From contig NZ_CAAKON010000032.1 in assembly GCF_901212655.1 (NCBI RefSeq), forward strand, positions 1-64,000: a stretch of DNA of 64,000 nt, in the 5' to 3' direction. The stretch's first letter is position 1, and each line of letters begins with the position of its first letter. The stretch is from Olsenella uli. GTDB taxonomy: Bacteria; Actinomycetota; Coriobacteriia; Coriobacteriales; Atopobiaceae. Positions 1 through 8,330 of the stretch are shown in pieces. Position numbers and translations under genes: made by a program. The notes under the pieces were generated by a model. The model was not told where the DNA came from and made no database searches. It worked only from the letters and a program-made list of their open reading frames with translations.

Positions 1-24
1 CCCGGAAGCCTCACGGCTTCCGGG
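1..24. terminator. Hairpin at the window edge
   Basis: A perfect 10-bp stem (CCCGGAAGCC / GGCTTCCGGG) with a TCAC loop. It looks like a factor-independent terminator for a gene left of the window or for the minus-strand gene ending at 199, although no clear T-tract follows. Confidence 0.6.
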
Positions 25-70
25 CCCGTTATTCTGGATGGGACATTCATTTATTTCTCGAGTGATTCAC

Positions 71-131
71 TCGTATTTTGCCGAACGAGATTGCCGTAAT
101 TATCTGAATGGCTTATTCGTATTTTACCGAA
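71..131. repeat. Two direct copies of a 15-bp motif in AT-rich DNA
   Basis: TCGTATTTTGCCGAA (71-85) and TCGTATTTTACCGAA (117-131) differ by one base and lie 46 bp apart in a short AT-rich gap. They could be regulator sites; nothing else supports a function. Confidence 0.35.
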
Positions 132-198
132 TGCCTATCTCATATTTTTCCGCGTTAGTCCATCTACCTGTGGCTATGCAGAAGCCAGAGCCCGCCCT

Positions 199-1521
199 CT
201 ACCGTCGCAGGATGACGCGCAACTCCCCAAGGAGGCGTCCCGGATGCACCGCGACGCCGCGCAGGGCGCGGAACACGAGAAAGCCCGGATACAACCACTT
301 GCGGCCCCGCAACACCGGGTAGTAGCGGCAGCACCACGTATAGCTGGGAAGGAAGCGGCTGCCGAGGTATTCGGCCCGCGCCTCCCCCGCAGACTTACCC
401 TCCTCTGCCAGCTCCTGCAGCCGGTGTGCGACGCGGTTCTCCGTCGTGCCATAGGTGCCGCTGCCCAAGAGGTAGAACCAGAGGCGCTGCTGGTCGTCCG
501 TCAGCCTCGGCGCCTCGCCCTCGCCGCCGAAAACGGCCTGCGCCATGTCGCGCACGAGCCGATCGAACTCCGCGAGGCCCAGCGTCTCGAGCTCGCCCTC
601 GAGGTAGGACCCGGAGAGCTCGTCGCCGAAGTGCCCGAGAAGCACCCACTCGTCGGCGATGAACCGCACGCCGCAGCCGGCGCGGCTGAAGTGCTTGTAC
701 GCGTGTGCCAGAAAGTAGAGGTACTCGTCAGCCGGGGAGAACGTGAAGCGCAGCGGGTCGGCCGGGTCCCGCCGGGCGCGGAGCCAGGGGTTCTTGTAGT
801 AGGCGCAGAACTCCGGGATGTCCTCGTCGAGGTCGTCCATAAGGCCACGGTGCATCTCGAAGTTGAACATCGGATCCTTGAAGAAGCAGTCGTCCTTGCT
901 CGCACCGACGTGCTCGCCGCGGTAGCCGAGGCCCTCCATGATCCCAACGATGGCCTCGGTGCCGCGCTCGACCGTCTCCGCGCGCTCGGCCTCGGTGGCA
1001 CCCTTGATGCGGAAGCCGCGCCCATCCGGCTCCGGCTCGACGAAGCCGTAGAGGATGTCGTTGTCGGACATCGAGCGCAGACCGGGCTGCGGATAGTAGC
1101 CGGCGATGAGCACGCCCTTGAGCGGCAGCCACGAGAGACCGTCGGTCTCCATCTGCGCCGTGATGCGCTCGCGCTCCACGTCGAACTGGAGTTGGCGGAG
1201 CAGGGTGAGGTCTGCCGCGGAGCCCCAGGACTTGCGCAGCTCCCCGGCGAGAGCCGCACGCGCTGCCTCGCCGAGGCCGGCCCAAGCGATGGCCTCCACG
1301 CTGTCGTGCTTGGCGAGCGCGTAGACGTTCTCCCACGTTCCGCCGTCTTGGAGTGCAGGCAGCTCCCCGAGCGGAGCGCCGAGCATGCCCGCCCGCATGA
1401 GCTGCGTGAGGGTGAGGCCGGCCGCACGGAGCGCCGGGGTCGCCTCCGAGGCGGTGGAGTATCCCGCCGGAGTCGCATGCTGGGAGGTCCTCGCCTCGTC
1501 GTGCTGCTGCTTTGCCGCCAT
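199..1521 (-). CDS. Nucleotidyltransferase family protein (NTP_transf_5 type)
   Basis: A 440-residue protein of the uncharacterised nucleotidyltransferase family found beside PqqD and RiPP-type genes. The core motif lies around residues 135-160: LPLKGVLIAGYYPQPG followed by MSDNDIL, whose Asp-x-Asp fits the metal-binding pair of nucleotidyltransferases. The ATG at 1521 overlaps the stop codon of the upstream ABC transporter, which fixes the start and implies translational coupling. Last gene of a four-gene operon with pqqD-like, S26-peptidase-like and ABC genes. The family is known to accompany lasso-peptide and related clusters; the substrate is unknown. No membrane segment or signal peptide is evident. 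Confidence 0.7.
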   Translation of the reverse strand: MAAKQQHDEARTSQHATPAGYSTASEATPALRAAGLTLTQLMRAGMLGAPLGELPALQDGGTWENVYALAKHDSVEAIAWAGLGEAARAALAGELRKSWGSAADLTLLRQLQFDVERERITAQMETDGLSWLPLKGVLIAGYYPQPGLRSMSDNDILYGFVEPEPDGRGFRIKGATEAERAETVERGTEAIVGIMEGLGYRGEHVGASKDDCFFKDPMFNFEMHRGLMDDLDEDIPEFCAYYKNPWLRARRDPADPLRFTFSPADEYLYFLAHAYKHFSRAGCGVRFIADEWVLLGHFGDELSGSYLEGELETLGLAEFDRLVRDMAQAVFGGEGEAPRLTDDQQRLWFYLLGSGTYGTTENRVAHRLQELAEEGKSAGEARAEYLGSRFLPSYTWCCRYYPVLRGRKWLYPGFLVFRALRGVAVHPGRLLGELRVILRR

Positions 1522-3530
1522 CAGTGGCTCCCCTCTGTTCTGCCACCCAAGTGCAGCTCCTGGTCGCAGAGGGAGACTGCCTGGGGGCGGTGCGTCACGA
1601 TGAACACGGTCACGTCGCTCATGGAGCGAATCGAGTCGAGCAGGCGGCACTCGGTATCGGCGTCGAGCGCCGAGGTGGACTCGTCGAGCACGAGGATGGG
1701 CGCGCCGCTGTAAAGGGCTCGCGCGACGGCGAGCCGCTGCATCTGGCCCTCGGAAAGGCCGTGGCCGTGCTCGCCGAGCATCGTCTCGTAGCCGTGCGGG
1801 AGCCGCTCGACGAACTCCGCGGCTGAGGCCGCGCGGCAGGCCTCGCGTACGCGGCCCATGTTGGGCACCGGTCCCCGCTCGGAGAAGGCCACCGCCTCGG
1901 CGATGGTGCCCGACATGAGGCCGTTGCCCTGGGGGACGTAGGCGAACATGCCGGCCGGCAGCGTGGACACGTCCACGCTACGGCCGTCCGCGCACGCGAG
2001 CGCGACGCGCCCGGACGTCGGGCGGCGAAGGCCCATGAGCAGCATGAGCAGCGTCGACTTGCCCACGCCGCTCGGGCCCGTGACCACGGTGAACGAGCCC
2101 TTGGGTACCTCGGCCGAGAAGCGGGCGAGGACGGGAGGGCGGGCGGGGGTGTCGCCTGCGAGCGGCGCGGAGGTGGTGACGGGGACATGCGGGCGAGCAC
2201 CCTCGGCGTGACGACCGCGGACGGCGTCCGGACGAGTGTCCTCGGCAGGCTGCGCGGGGGTGCCGGAGCCTGCGGCGGCGCGGCCGGCGTACTCAAACGT
2301 CACGCCTTCGAACCGTATCGTCTCGAGCGCCGCATACAGGCGAGCGGACCAAGCCTCGCCGACCGGCCCGGCTCCCGTCACGGCGCTCTCCCCCAGTGCC
2401 TCCGAACCCCGTGAGGAATCGGCCCCGCCCTCTCCGCGCAGCCACGCGGGAACCTCGCGCGAGGCGGTCTGCGCGCCGGCCTCGGCCTCCATGAGGCGCT
2501 CGACGCTCGCGCAGGCGGAGGCAAGGGTGAGGCCGATGCCACTCGCGCTCGCCAGCGGCCCACGGATCTGCCCGACAAGCTGCGTCACCGCCACGAGCGT
2601 GCCGGCCGTCACCATTCCCACGAGGATCCCGTGGCCGCACCACACGAACCCCACGAGATAGGCGACCTGCATGGCAAGGTTGAATCCCGAGGTCGCGAGC
2701 GTGGAGACATCATTCTTGTGCATACGCTCGCGGAGGTGGGCACTCATGAGGGCGTCTGCCTCGCGGCCCACCTTGCCCTCCACGCCAAACGCGCGAATGA
2801 CCGTGACGCCCTCGAGGCACTCCTGCATGAAGCTGCGGACCTGCGCCTCCGCCTCCTGAACGCACAGGTGCAGGCCGCCGATGCGACGGCGCAGGAGCGT
2901 GGAGCCCACGACAAAGGTGCCGCCCGCGACAAGGAACAGCAGCGCCAGGCCCGGCGCGATGAGGGCCATGACCGCCAGGACGCCCACCATGCGCACCACC
3001 ATCGAGACGACGGTCATCGGCAGCGAGGTGAGGCCGCTCGTGACGACCGTGACGTCCGAGGTGAGCACGCTCATGAGGTCGCCGGTGTGACGGGTGGCAC
3101 ACGTCTCGTCCCCACCGAGCAGGGCCGAGAAGACGGTTGCGCGCAGGGCGTTGTCGAACGCGCCACGCGACTTCTCGACCACGTGGCTCTGCGCGGCGCT
3201 CAGCCCCACCTGCACGACGAGCGCCACGCCGAAGGCGACGCATGCCGCGACGAACGCCGGGGCGTCCCCCGCCGTGGCGGAGTCGACCACGTTGCTCATG
3301 AGCAGGGCGTACGAGACGACGATGACGGACATGGCGCCCTGGAGCACACACAGGCCCGCGATGCGCCACGCGCCGTGCCCGAGCGCGGCGCGTGTCCAGG
3401 CCCACAGCTCGCGGACGGGGCGGTTGGTCTGGACGAAGGGCCTGCCGGGGCGCCTGCCGCGCGGGGCGCCCGGGCGCTCGCCGGGTTCGGAAGTGCCGGC
3501 AGGAGCGGCAAGCCGGCCAGTCCGGCTCAT
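1521..3530 (-). CDS. ABC transporter, fused membrane and ATPase domains
   Basis: A 669-residue half-transporter, expected to work as a homodimeric exporter. Residues about 60-330 form the six-helix type 1 exporter domain. The C-terminal ATPase carries Walker A GPSGVGKST, signature LSEGQMQRLAVAR and Walker B ILVLDEST. There is no N-terminal C39 peptidase domain, so any leader cleavage would need another protein. A low-complexity stretch of about 50 residues rich in Ala, Pro and Gly interrupts the ATPase just before Walker A. The start ATG at 3530 overlaps the upstream stop (ATGA). By context it probably exports a modified peptide; multidrug or lipid export cannot be excluded. Confidence 0.85.
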   Translation of the reverse strand: MSRTGRLAAPAGTSEPGERPGAPRGRRPGRPFVQTNRPVRELWAWTRAALGHGAWRIAGLCVLQGAMSVIVVSYALLMSNVVDSATAGDAPAFVAACVAFGVALVVQVGLSAAQSHVVEKSRGAFDNALRATVFSALLGGDETCATRHTGDLMSVLTSDVTVVTSGLTSLPMTVVSMVVRMVGVLAVMALIAPGLALLFLVAGGTFVVGSTLLRRRIGGLHLCVQEAEAQVRSFMQECLEGVTVIRAFGVEGKVGREADALMSAHLRERMHKNDVSTLATSGFNLAMQVAYLVGFVWCGHGILVGMVTAGTLVAVTQLVGQIRGPLASASGIGLTLASACASVERLMEAEAGAQTASREVPAWLRGEGGADSSRGSEALGESAVTGAGPVGEAWSARLYAALETIRFEGVTFEYAGRAAAGSGTPAQPAEDTRPDAVRGRHAEGARPHVPVTTSAPLAGDTPARPPVLARFSAEVPKGSFTVVTGPSGVGKSTLLMLLMGLRRPTSGRVALACADGRSVDVSTLPAGMFAYVPQGNGLMSGTIAEAVAFSERGPVPNMGRVREACRAASAAEFVERLPHGYETMLGEHGHGLSEGQMQRLAVARALYSGAPILVLDESTSALDADTECRLLDSIRSMSDVTVFIVTHRPQAVSLCDQELHLGGRTEGSH

Positions 3531-3994
3531 CGGCTGCCCCTCAGCCGGCGGCCGAGCCAGCCCTTCGCACGCTTGGCGAGGTGCCTGGCCGGCGCCGTGG
3601 CCACCCAGAGGCGCACGTAGGCCCGGTACGGCAGCCCATCCACATCCACGTGCCGTTCGCCCCGGTAGAACTCGCAGAGCACGCCCAGCACCTGAGCGTC
3701 TTCCACGTGTTCCTCGGTTATGCAGTTGTCGCCGATGATGACGTAGCCGCTCGGCAGCACGCGCACGACGCGATGCAGCACGTACCTCCCGCCGCTGCGG
3801 TAGAGGGCCACGTCGAAGCGGCGGAGCCTGCCGGCTGCCGGGCGCACGACGATGGTGTCGCGCCGGTTGCGCAGCATGGGCCACATGCTCACGCCAACCG
3901 TCGTGGAGACGTAGACCCCCTCAGTGCGGAGCACGTCCTCGATGTTGGGCTGGAGGCCGTCGGTACGGAGCGCGTCCTCGTCAGGATTCGTCAC
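3527..3994 (-). CDS. S24/S26 (signal-peptidase-like) protein
   Basis: A 155-residue protein with the S26 peptidase core. GVSMWPML holds the presumed nucleophilic Ser. Further on, VLHRVVRVL matches the His-containing box of SipW/Sec11-type signal peptidases, where His replaces the Lys of bacterial LepB. The C-terminal GDNC motif is also present. No N-terminal membrane anchor is visible, so it may be cytoplasmic or depend on partners. The GTG start at 3994 overlaps the stop of the pqqD-like gene (GTGA), and its own stop overlaps the transporter start. Context suggests proteolytic maturation of a peptide exported by the neighbouring transporter; that role is inferred. Confidence 0.75.
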   Translation of the reverse strand: MTNPDEDALRTDGLQPNIEDVLRTEGVYVSTTVGVSMWPMLRNRRDTIVVRPAAGRLRRFDVALYRSGGRYVLHRVVRVLPSGYVIIGDNCITEEHVEDAQVLGVLCEFYRGERHVDVDGLPYRAYVRLWVATAPARHLAKRAKGWLGRRLRGSR

Positions 3995-4254
3995 GCAAGG
4001 AAGCCGTTCTCCCGCATCTTGGCCGCGAAGGCGGCCACGTCGCTCGCGGCCTTCCCGGGCGTCACGTCGTACTCCGCGACGAGCGCCTTGGCGATGGCAT
4101 CCTCGTCGAGGCCCTCGGCAACCCGCTCCCAGATGAACGAGCCGGTCCCGTTGAGCTTGACCATGCCGCTGAACTCCTTGCTGGCCTCGCCCGTGGCGAT
4201 GACGACTCCCTGGCCTGCGACCTGGCGCAGCACGAACCCGTCCTTGATCTTCAT
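3991..4254 (-). CDS. PqqD-family peptide chaperone
   Basis: An 87-residue protein matching the PqqD family, small winged-helix domains that bind leader peptides of ribosomal peptide precursors and present them to modifying enzymes. The start MKIKDGFVLRQVAG is typical of the family, and the chosen ATG has a GGGGGA ribosome site 7 bases upstream. A longer in-frame start at 4320 exists but has no homologous-looking N-terminus. First gene of a tightly overlapping operon with S26-like peptidase, ABC exporter and nucleotidyltransferase. No radical-SAM or other modifying enzyme and no precursor gene is visible, so the pathway is either split in the genome or incomplete. Confidence 0.75.
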   Translation of the reverse strand: MKIKDGFVLRQVAGQGVVIATGEASKEFSGMVKLNGTGSFIWERVAEGLDEDAIAKALVAEYDVTPGKAASDVAAFAAKMRENGFLA

Positions 4255-4426
4255 GGCGTCCCCCCGGTACACGCGCCGTCCGGACGGCGGGCCCGCCGCG
4301 ACGACGAAAGGTACCTCCATGATAGCTCGCGCGCCGGTCGGTCAGGCGTCGGAGTGCAGCGACAGCCAGCTCTACTGGCCCGCCGCCGGGCGTCACGGCC
4401 CCGTCGGCGCGTCGTCCGCAAAGAAG

Positions 4427-4975
4427 GCATAGGCGCGACCGCTCGCGTCTCGTAGGCGGCCACGTCGTCGAAGGCCACCCGCGAGTCGGCCAGGGTCGCC
4501 GAGAGGGCGCGTGACCCCTCGCGGGTCCGGAAGGGTAGGACGCCTCGCGGGCGGCCCTCTCCGCCGTGACCAGCGTGGCGTCAATGCGCCGCTGCTCGGG
4601 AAGGGCGCCGCGCTCGACCACGCAGGCCGGGGTGTCGGGCTTGGCACCCGCGTCGAGAAGCCCCCGGCTCACCTCGCCCAGCGTGGCCACCGCCATGAGG
4701 AAGACGTCCGTGCCGCCCGTCCGCACAAGGGCGTCAAAGTCGATGTCCAGCTCGCCGTTAGCCTTGCGATGCCCGGTGAGGACATGAAACGATGCCGTAT
4801 ACCTGCGGCCGGTTGCCGGGACGCCCGCATAGGAGAGCGCCGCGAGCGCGCTCGTGACGCCTGGTACCACCTCGAAGGGCACCCCCGCCTCGGCAAGCGC
4901 CGAGGCCTCCTCGTCGCCACGGCCAAAGACGTAGGGGTCGCCGCCCTTGAGCCGCACGACGAGCGACGCGCGCGA
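4427..4975 (-). pseudogene. Remnant of cobA (SUMT) and hemD
   Basis: Read on the minus strand, 4975-4540 encodes the middle and end of uroporphyrinogen-III C-methyltransferase: VVRLKGGDPYVFGRGDEE, the FEVVPGVTSALAALSYAGVP block and the FHVLTGH block are all recognisable. The N-terminal quarter with the glycine-rich SAM loop is absent. After a frame change, 4517-4427 encodes a short piece resembling uroporphyrinogen-III synthase (GSRALSATLADSRVAFDDV, then AAYETRA). The HemD N-terminal half is missing and the remainder is out of frame. It follows the CbiK-SirC gene on the same strand, so it was probably part of a siroheme operon. It cannot make active enzyme. Confidence 0.75.
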
Positions 4976-5013
4976 GCGCCCGTTCGGAACGAGCACCCCA
5001 AGACGATTTTTGC

Positions 5014-6444
5014 TCAGCCATGATCCACCTCTCGAAGCACCTCGCGCACGCACGCCGCCGCTCGAGCCACCAGCTCGTGCTCCGCGCCGCCCGAGGCAAC
5101 ACCCGCCACGAGGCGCTCGCTCGCGCAGATGGCAGGGAAGAAGAACGTGCTGAGCCGCGCGCTGCTCGCCACGCTCACCGGAATGCCCGCACGTCCGCAG
5201 GCACGGGCAATGATGTCATTGACCGCAGGCTCGCTCGTTGCGGCCGCAACCAGCCGCATGCCCTCAAGGTCAGCCGGCTGCCACTCGCGACGCCTGAGGA
5301 CCACGCCAAGGCGCGTCGCCTCCTCGGCCGCGCCATCGCGAGGCGACGGATCGATGGCCGTGACGTCCGCGCCAAAGGCCACAAGCGTGCGCGCACGGCG
5401 CAGGCCCACGGAACCAAGGCCAACGACGAGGCAGCGAGCGCCGTGCAGGTCGCAGAAGAGCGGGAAGCGGGCGTGTTCGGGCAGACCGTCTGCGGCAGCG
5501 GCCTCTGCCTGCGGCGCGCTCGCCCACGCCTCGCGCGCGTGGGCCAGATAGAGCTCTCGAACCTCCGGCAGCGAGCCCAGGCCCTCGAGCTCGGGCACCA
5601 CCTCAAAGCCCGCCGCCTCCAAGGCGGTGCGCCAGCTCCCGGGCTGCGCCCCCGCAATGTCGCGCGAGGCATGCGCCGCCGCCGTGAGCATGAGCGGCAC
5701 GAGCCGCACGCGCGTAATGCCAAGGCGCGCGCGATCGAGCTCGAGGAGCCGCACGACGGCGCTGGCATCCGGATAGCCGTGCATGGAGCCCACGAAGGCG
5801 TCGTCGCGGCCAAGCTCGCGCAGGTGCAGGCCCAGGGACGCGTAGACAGAACCCGCACAAGCGCCGCCCTTCTCAACCCCGTGGGCCACAAGCACGAGCG
5901 CCTCGCCCGTGCGCCGCGGATGGCAGGCGTCGAGCGTGCCGGCGACCACGGCAAGGTCTGCGTCCGAGGAGAGCAGCGGCTCGGCGAGCACGAGGCTCGC
6001 AAAGAGAAAGCGGCACTCCTCCACCGCGCGCGTCACCTGGGCGAACGCGGTGCCAAAGACAAGATGGCCAGGCTGCACCAGCACCCGGCGCGCGCCGGAG
6101 CGGGCCAGCGCATGCAGCGCCTCGGAGACGTCCGGCACCTGCACGCCCCGACGGGCAAGCACGCGCCGCGCCTTGGCACTCGTATAGGCCTCCATGAAGA
6201 TGGGGGCGTCGGGCGCAGCGCCATCACAACCCAGGCCCCCGCGCAGCGTGCGCGCAACCGGGGCAATGCTCGCGGCGCGGGCCTCCTCGCGGGAGGTCCC
6301 GTAACTCGCAAAGAGCACGGCATCCCACGTCCCGGCGGCGTCGCCGGTGGGCTCTCGGGTGTCGTGCCCGTCGTCTGCGGCAACATCGAAGGACGGCGCA
6401 GCCGGATCCTCGATGCCAGCCGTGCCGTCCTTCTCATGCGTCAC
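5014..6444 (-). CDS. CbiK-type chelatase fused to precorrin-2 dehydrogenase (SirC)
   Basis: A 476-residue bifunctional protein for siroheme synthesis. Residues about 40-315 match anaerobic CbiK-type metal chelatases: the ASYGTS opening, VLVQPGHLVFG with a candidate metal-ligand His, GSMHGYPD, and LMLTAAAHASRDIAG. Residues about 345-476 match SirC/Met8 NAD-dependent precorrin-2 dehydrogenase, with CLVVGLGSVGLRRA as the nucleotide-binding loop. It would oxidise precorrin-2 to sirohydrochlorin and insert iron, supplying siroheme to the sulfite reductase encoded at 9506. A GTG start at 6444 follows the JAMM stop by two bases. The next genes of the heme branch, hemC/cobA/hemD, are decayed here. 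Confidence 0.85.
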   Translation of the reverse strand: MTHEKDGTAGIEDPAAPSFDVAADDGHDTREPTGDAAGTWDAVLFASYGTSREEARAASIAPVARTLRGGLGCDGAAPDAPIFMEAYTSAKARRVLARRGVQVPDVSEALHALARSGARRVLVQPGHLVFGTAFAQVTRAVEECRFLFASLVLAEPLLSSDADLAVVAGTLDACHPRRTGEALVLVAHGVEKGGACAGSVYASLGLHLRELGRDDAFVGSMHGYPDASAVVRLLELDRARLGITRVRLVPLMLTAAAHASRDIAGAQPGSWRTALEAAGFEVVPELEGLGSLPEVRELYLAHAREAWASAPQAEAAAADGLPEHARFPLFCDLHGARCLVVGLGSVGLRRARTLVAFGADVTAIDPSPRDGAAEEATRLGVVLRRREWQPADLEGMRLVAAATSEPAVNDIIARACGRAGIPVSVASSARLSTFFFPAICASERLVAGVASGGAEHELVARAAACVREVLREVDHG

Positions 6445-6446
6445 AG

Positions 6447-6920
6447 CTATCCCTCTATCTCCAGAAACACGCGGGTCGCAAAGCCATCCTTGCCAATGTG
6501 GTAGGCATTGAGCGCCGGATGCTCGGCATCCTCCAAGGAGAGGATAAGATAGCAGGTCGTCGGGTCATAGGCGAGGCGCTTGTCCTCCACGCTGGGACGC
6601 GCAGGCGTCTCGGGGTGGGAGTGCCAGTTGCCCAGCAGCTGCCAGCCGCAGGCGCGCGCGTCCTTCACCGCCGCAAGCTGCTCGCGCGGGTCCATCGTGA
6701 AGTGCTCGTTGCTCGCGTCGATGTTCGTGAGCAGGTAGACGTGCTCAACCGTACCCACCTGGCGCTCGCCGGCAGCGCCCGGCACGTGGCCTGCCGCAAC
6801 CGTCCCAGCCAGGAGGCCACACATCTCATTCGGGAATCCCGAGCGCGCATGCGCCAGGATCTTCTCGTAGTCCGTCCGCAAAAGCGTCAGCTTATCGACC
6901 ACCAAAACCTCCGTATCCAT
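6447..6920 (-). CDS. JAMM/MPN+ metallopeptidase (M67 family)
   Basis: A protein of about 157 residues with the complete JAMM zinc motif: an upstream Glu in NEMCGLL and HSHPETPARPSVED, which is H-x-H-x7-S-x2-D. In bacteria such peptidases often sit beside ThiS-like sulfur carriers and E1 enzymes. In Wolinella the homologue HcyD trims the carrier C-terminus to expose Gly-Gly. The carrier here ends GGG-Gln-Arg, so trimming would be needed. I chose the ATG at 6920, which has GAGG 8 bases upstream; 6944 is an alternative. Operon order is thiS-like, E1, JAMM, cbiK-sirC. Confidence 0.85.
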   Translation of the reverse strand: MDTEVLVVDKLTLLRTDYEKILAHARSGFPNEMCGLLAGTVAAGHVPGAAGERQVGTVEHVYLLTNIDASNEHFTMDPREQLAAVKDARACGWQLLGNWHSHPETPARPSVEDKRLAYDPTTCYLILSLEDAEHPALNAYHIGKDGFATRVFLEIEG

Positions 6921-6971
6921 GACGATCGCCTCGACACTGTCCATCCCCCGGCACGGCGTGCAGCGGAGCGA

Positions 6972-7030
6972 ATTGCCGCGAAAGAGGAACGCCGCCCACC
7001 GAGGTGCGCAAGCGCCGATTGAACGGCAGG
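6972..7030. repeat. Intergenic hairpin element, copy 1
   Basis: This lies between the E1 and JAMM genes. It begins ATTGCCGCGAAAGAGGA and ends with GCGCCGATTGA(A)CGGCA, so the outer ends (TGCCG / CGGCA) are complementary. An inner stem CACC-GA-GGTG differs in sequence from copy 2 at 7981 but keeps pairing. Confidence 0.65.
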
Positions 7031-7037
7031 GCGCCCG

Positions 7038-7856
7038 CTACACGCCGTGCAGAGCAGATTCGCACTCGGGCTGTTCGTAATCGATGAGCTCGTGAATCGT
7101 CGGGTGATCACCGCAGATGGCGCAGTTGTGGTCCGCCGGCGGAAGCTTGATGGTGTGGAACTCGCCCTTGAGCGCGTCGAACGTGAGGAGCTTGCCGGTG
7201 AGCAGGTCGCCGACGCCGCAGATGTACTTGATGGCCTCGAGCGCCTCCAGGCAGCCGATGACGCCGGCCATGGCCCCAATGACGCCAGCCTGCTTGCACG
7301 TGGGCACGGCGTCCTTGGGCGGCATGGTCTTGAAGACGCAGCGGTAGCAGGGGCCCTCGCCCGGCACGTAGGTCATGAGCTGGCCCTTGAAGCGGATGAT
7401 GCCCGCGTGCACGAAGGGCTTCTTTGCCATGACACAGGCGTCGTTGATCAGAAACTTCGTTGGGAAGTTGTCCACGCCGTCGATGATGAAGTCGTAGTCG
7501 GCGATGAGGTCCATGATGTTCGTGGAGTCAACGAACTCCTGGAAGGTGTTCACCTCGACGTCCGGGTTGATGGCCTCCATGGTCTCGGCCGCGGAGTCCA
7601 CCTTGGGCTTGCCGATGTCGGGCGTGGTGTGGATGACCTGGCGCTGCAGGTTGGAGAGGTCCACCTCGTCGGCATCCACGATGCCGATGGTGCCCACGCC
7701 GGCCGCGGCCAGGTAGAGGGCCGCAGGAGCGCCTAAGCCGCCGGCGCCAATGATGAGGACCTTGGCGGCACAGAGCTTCTTCTGGCCCTTGACGCCAACC
7801 TCCTTGAGGATAATGTGGCGGCTATACCGCTCAAGCTGCTCGCCGGTGAAAGCCAT
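7038..7856 (-). CDS. MoeB/ThiF/HesA-type E1 adenylyltransferase
   Basis: A 272-residue E1-like enzyme that adenylates the C-terminal glycine of a ubiquitin-fold sulfur carrier. It shows the opening FTGEQLERYSRHIILKEVG, the nucleotide loop GAGGLGAPAALYLA, and the zinc cysteine pairs CYRC and CAIC. The C-terminus is family-typical, with no rhodanese domain. It lies between the ThiS-like carrier and the JAMM peptidase on one operon, so the carrier encoded at 8059 is the likely partner (HcyF-like role). MoeB function in molybdopterin synthesis is the alternative, but no moa genes are nearby. Confidence 0.88.
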   Translation of the reverse strand: MAFTGEQLERYSRHIILKEVGVKGQKKLCAAKVLIIGAGGLGAPAALYLAAAGVGTIGIVDADEVDLSNLQRQVIHTTPDIGKPKVDSAAETMEAINPDVEVNTFQEFVDSTNIMDLIADYDFIIDGVDNFPTKFLINDACVMAKKPFVHAGIIRFKGQLMTYVPGEGPCYRCVFKTMPPKDAVPTCKQAGVIGAMAGVIGCLEALEAIKYICGVGDLLTGKLLTFDALKGEFHTIKLPPADHNCAICGDHPTIHELIDYEQPECESALHGV

Positions 7857-7980
7857 GGAGCCGCTCCTTTCATAGGAATTCGCTTATAGCTGAAGTTCGA
7901 CAGCACCTCGGGGTGCGACAGGTTGGCGAAAATGAGGAGCGCCATACCCCCGAGCTGAGCCATGCCGGAGAGCACGCCAG

Positions 7981-8040
7981 ATTGCCGCGAAAGAGGAGCG
8001 AAGCGTGCCCAATGCACGTGAGCGCCGATTGAGCGGCAAG
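7981..8040. repeat. Intergenic hairpin element, copy 2
   Basis: This lies between the ThiS-like and E1 genes. It shares both ends with the copy at 6972 (ATTGCCGCGAAAGAGGA and AGCGCCGATTGA). The outer ends TTGCCGC / GCGGCAA pair, and the inner stem CGTGC-CCAAT-GCACG is a different but still paired sequence. Confidence 0.65.
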
Positions 8041-8058
8041 ATGGCGAGAAGCGTGGCG

Positions 8059-8268
8059 CTAGCGCTGGCCGCCGCCCATGAAGTAGAGAAACTCAACCGT
8101 GTCGCCCTCGGCGAGCGCGTGGGTGTCAAAGTCGGCGTGGTCGACGAAGGCGTCGTTCACGGCAACGGTCACGTAGTCGGGGTTCTCGACGTTCTCCTGC
8201 TCGACAAGCTGTGCCACGGTCGTGCCCTCGGCAACGGTCTTCTTGTCGCCACCAACGGTGATGTTCAT
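8059..8268 (-). CDS. ThiS-like sulfur carrier protein with Gly-Gly-Gln-Arg end
   Basis: A 69-residue beta-grasp sulfur carrier (MNITVGGDKKTVAEGTTV...). It ends in FLYFMGGGQR. Active carriers need a terminal Gly-Gly that is adenylated and converted to a thiocarboxylate, so the Gln-Arg tail must be removed, plausibly by the JAMM peptidase of the same operon. The ATG at 8268 is preferred over 8295 because it gives a normal carrier N-terminus and has a GGGGAGAG-type ribosome site. Context with metY and sulfite reductase suggests delivery of sulfide to O-acetylhomoserine (HcyS-like) rather than thiamine synthesis; no other thi genes are present. Confidence 0.85.
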   Translation of the reverse strand: MNITVGGDKKTVAEGTTVAQLVEQENVENPDYVTVAVNDAFVDHADFDTHALAEGDTVEFLYFMGGGQR

Positions 8269-8330
8269 GAGGCTCTCCCCTCGGCGGGCCGGCACCCTAG
8301 GCCCGACGCCCTGGATCTTCCTAATTCGGA

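Noticed and set aside
244..1713. Long open frame antisense to the nucleotidyltransferase gene
   Set aside because: It is a GC-rich shadow frame with no protein family character; the opposite strand encodes a recognisable protein with coupled starts and stops.
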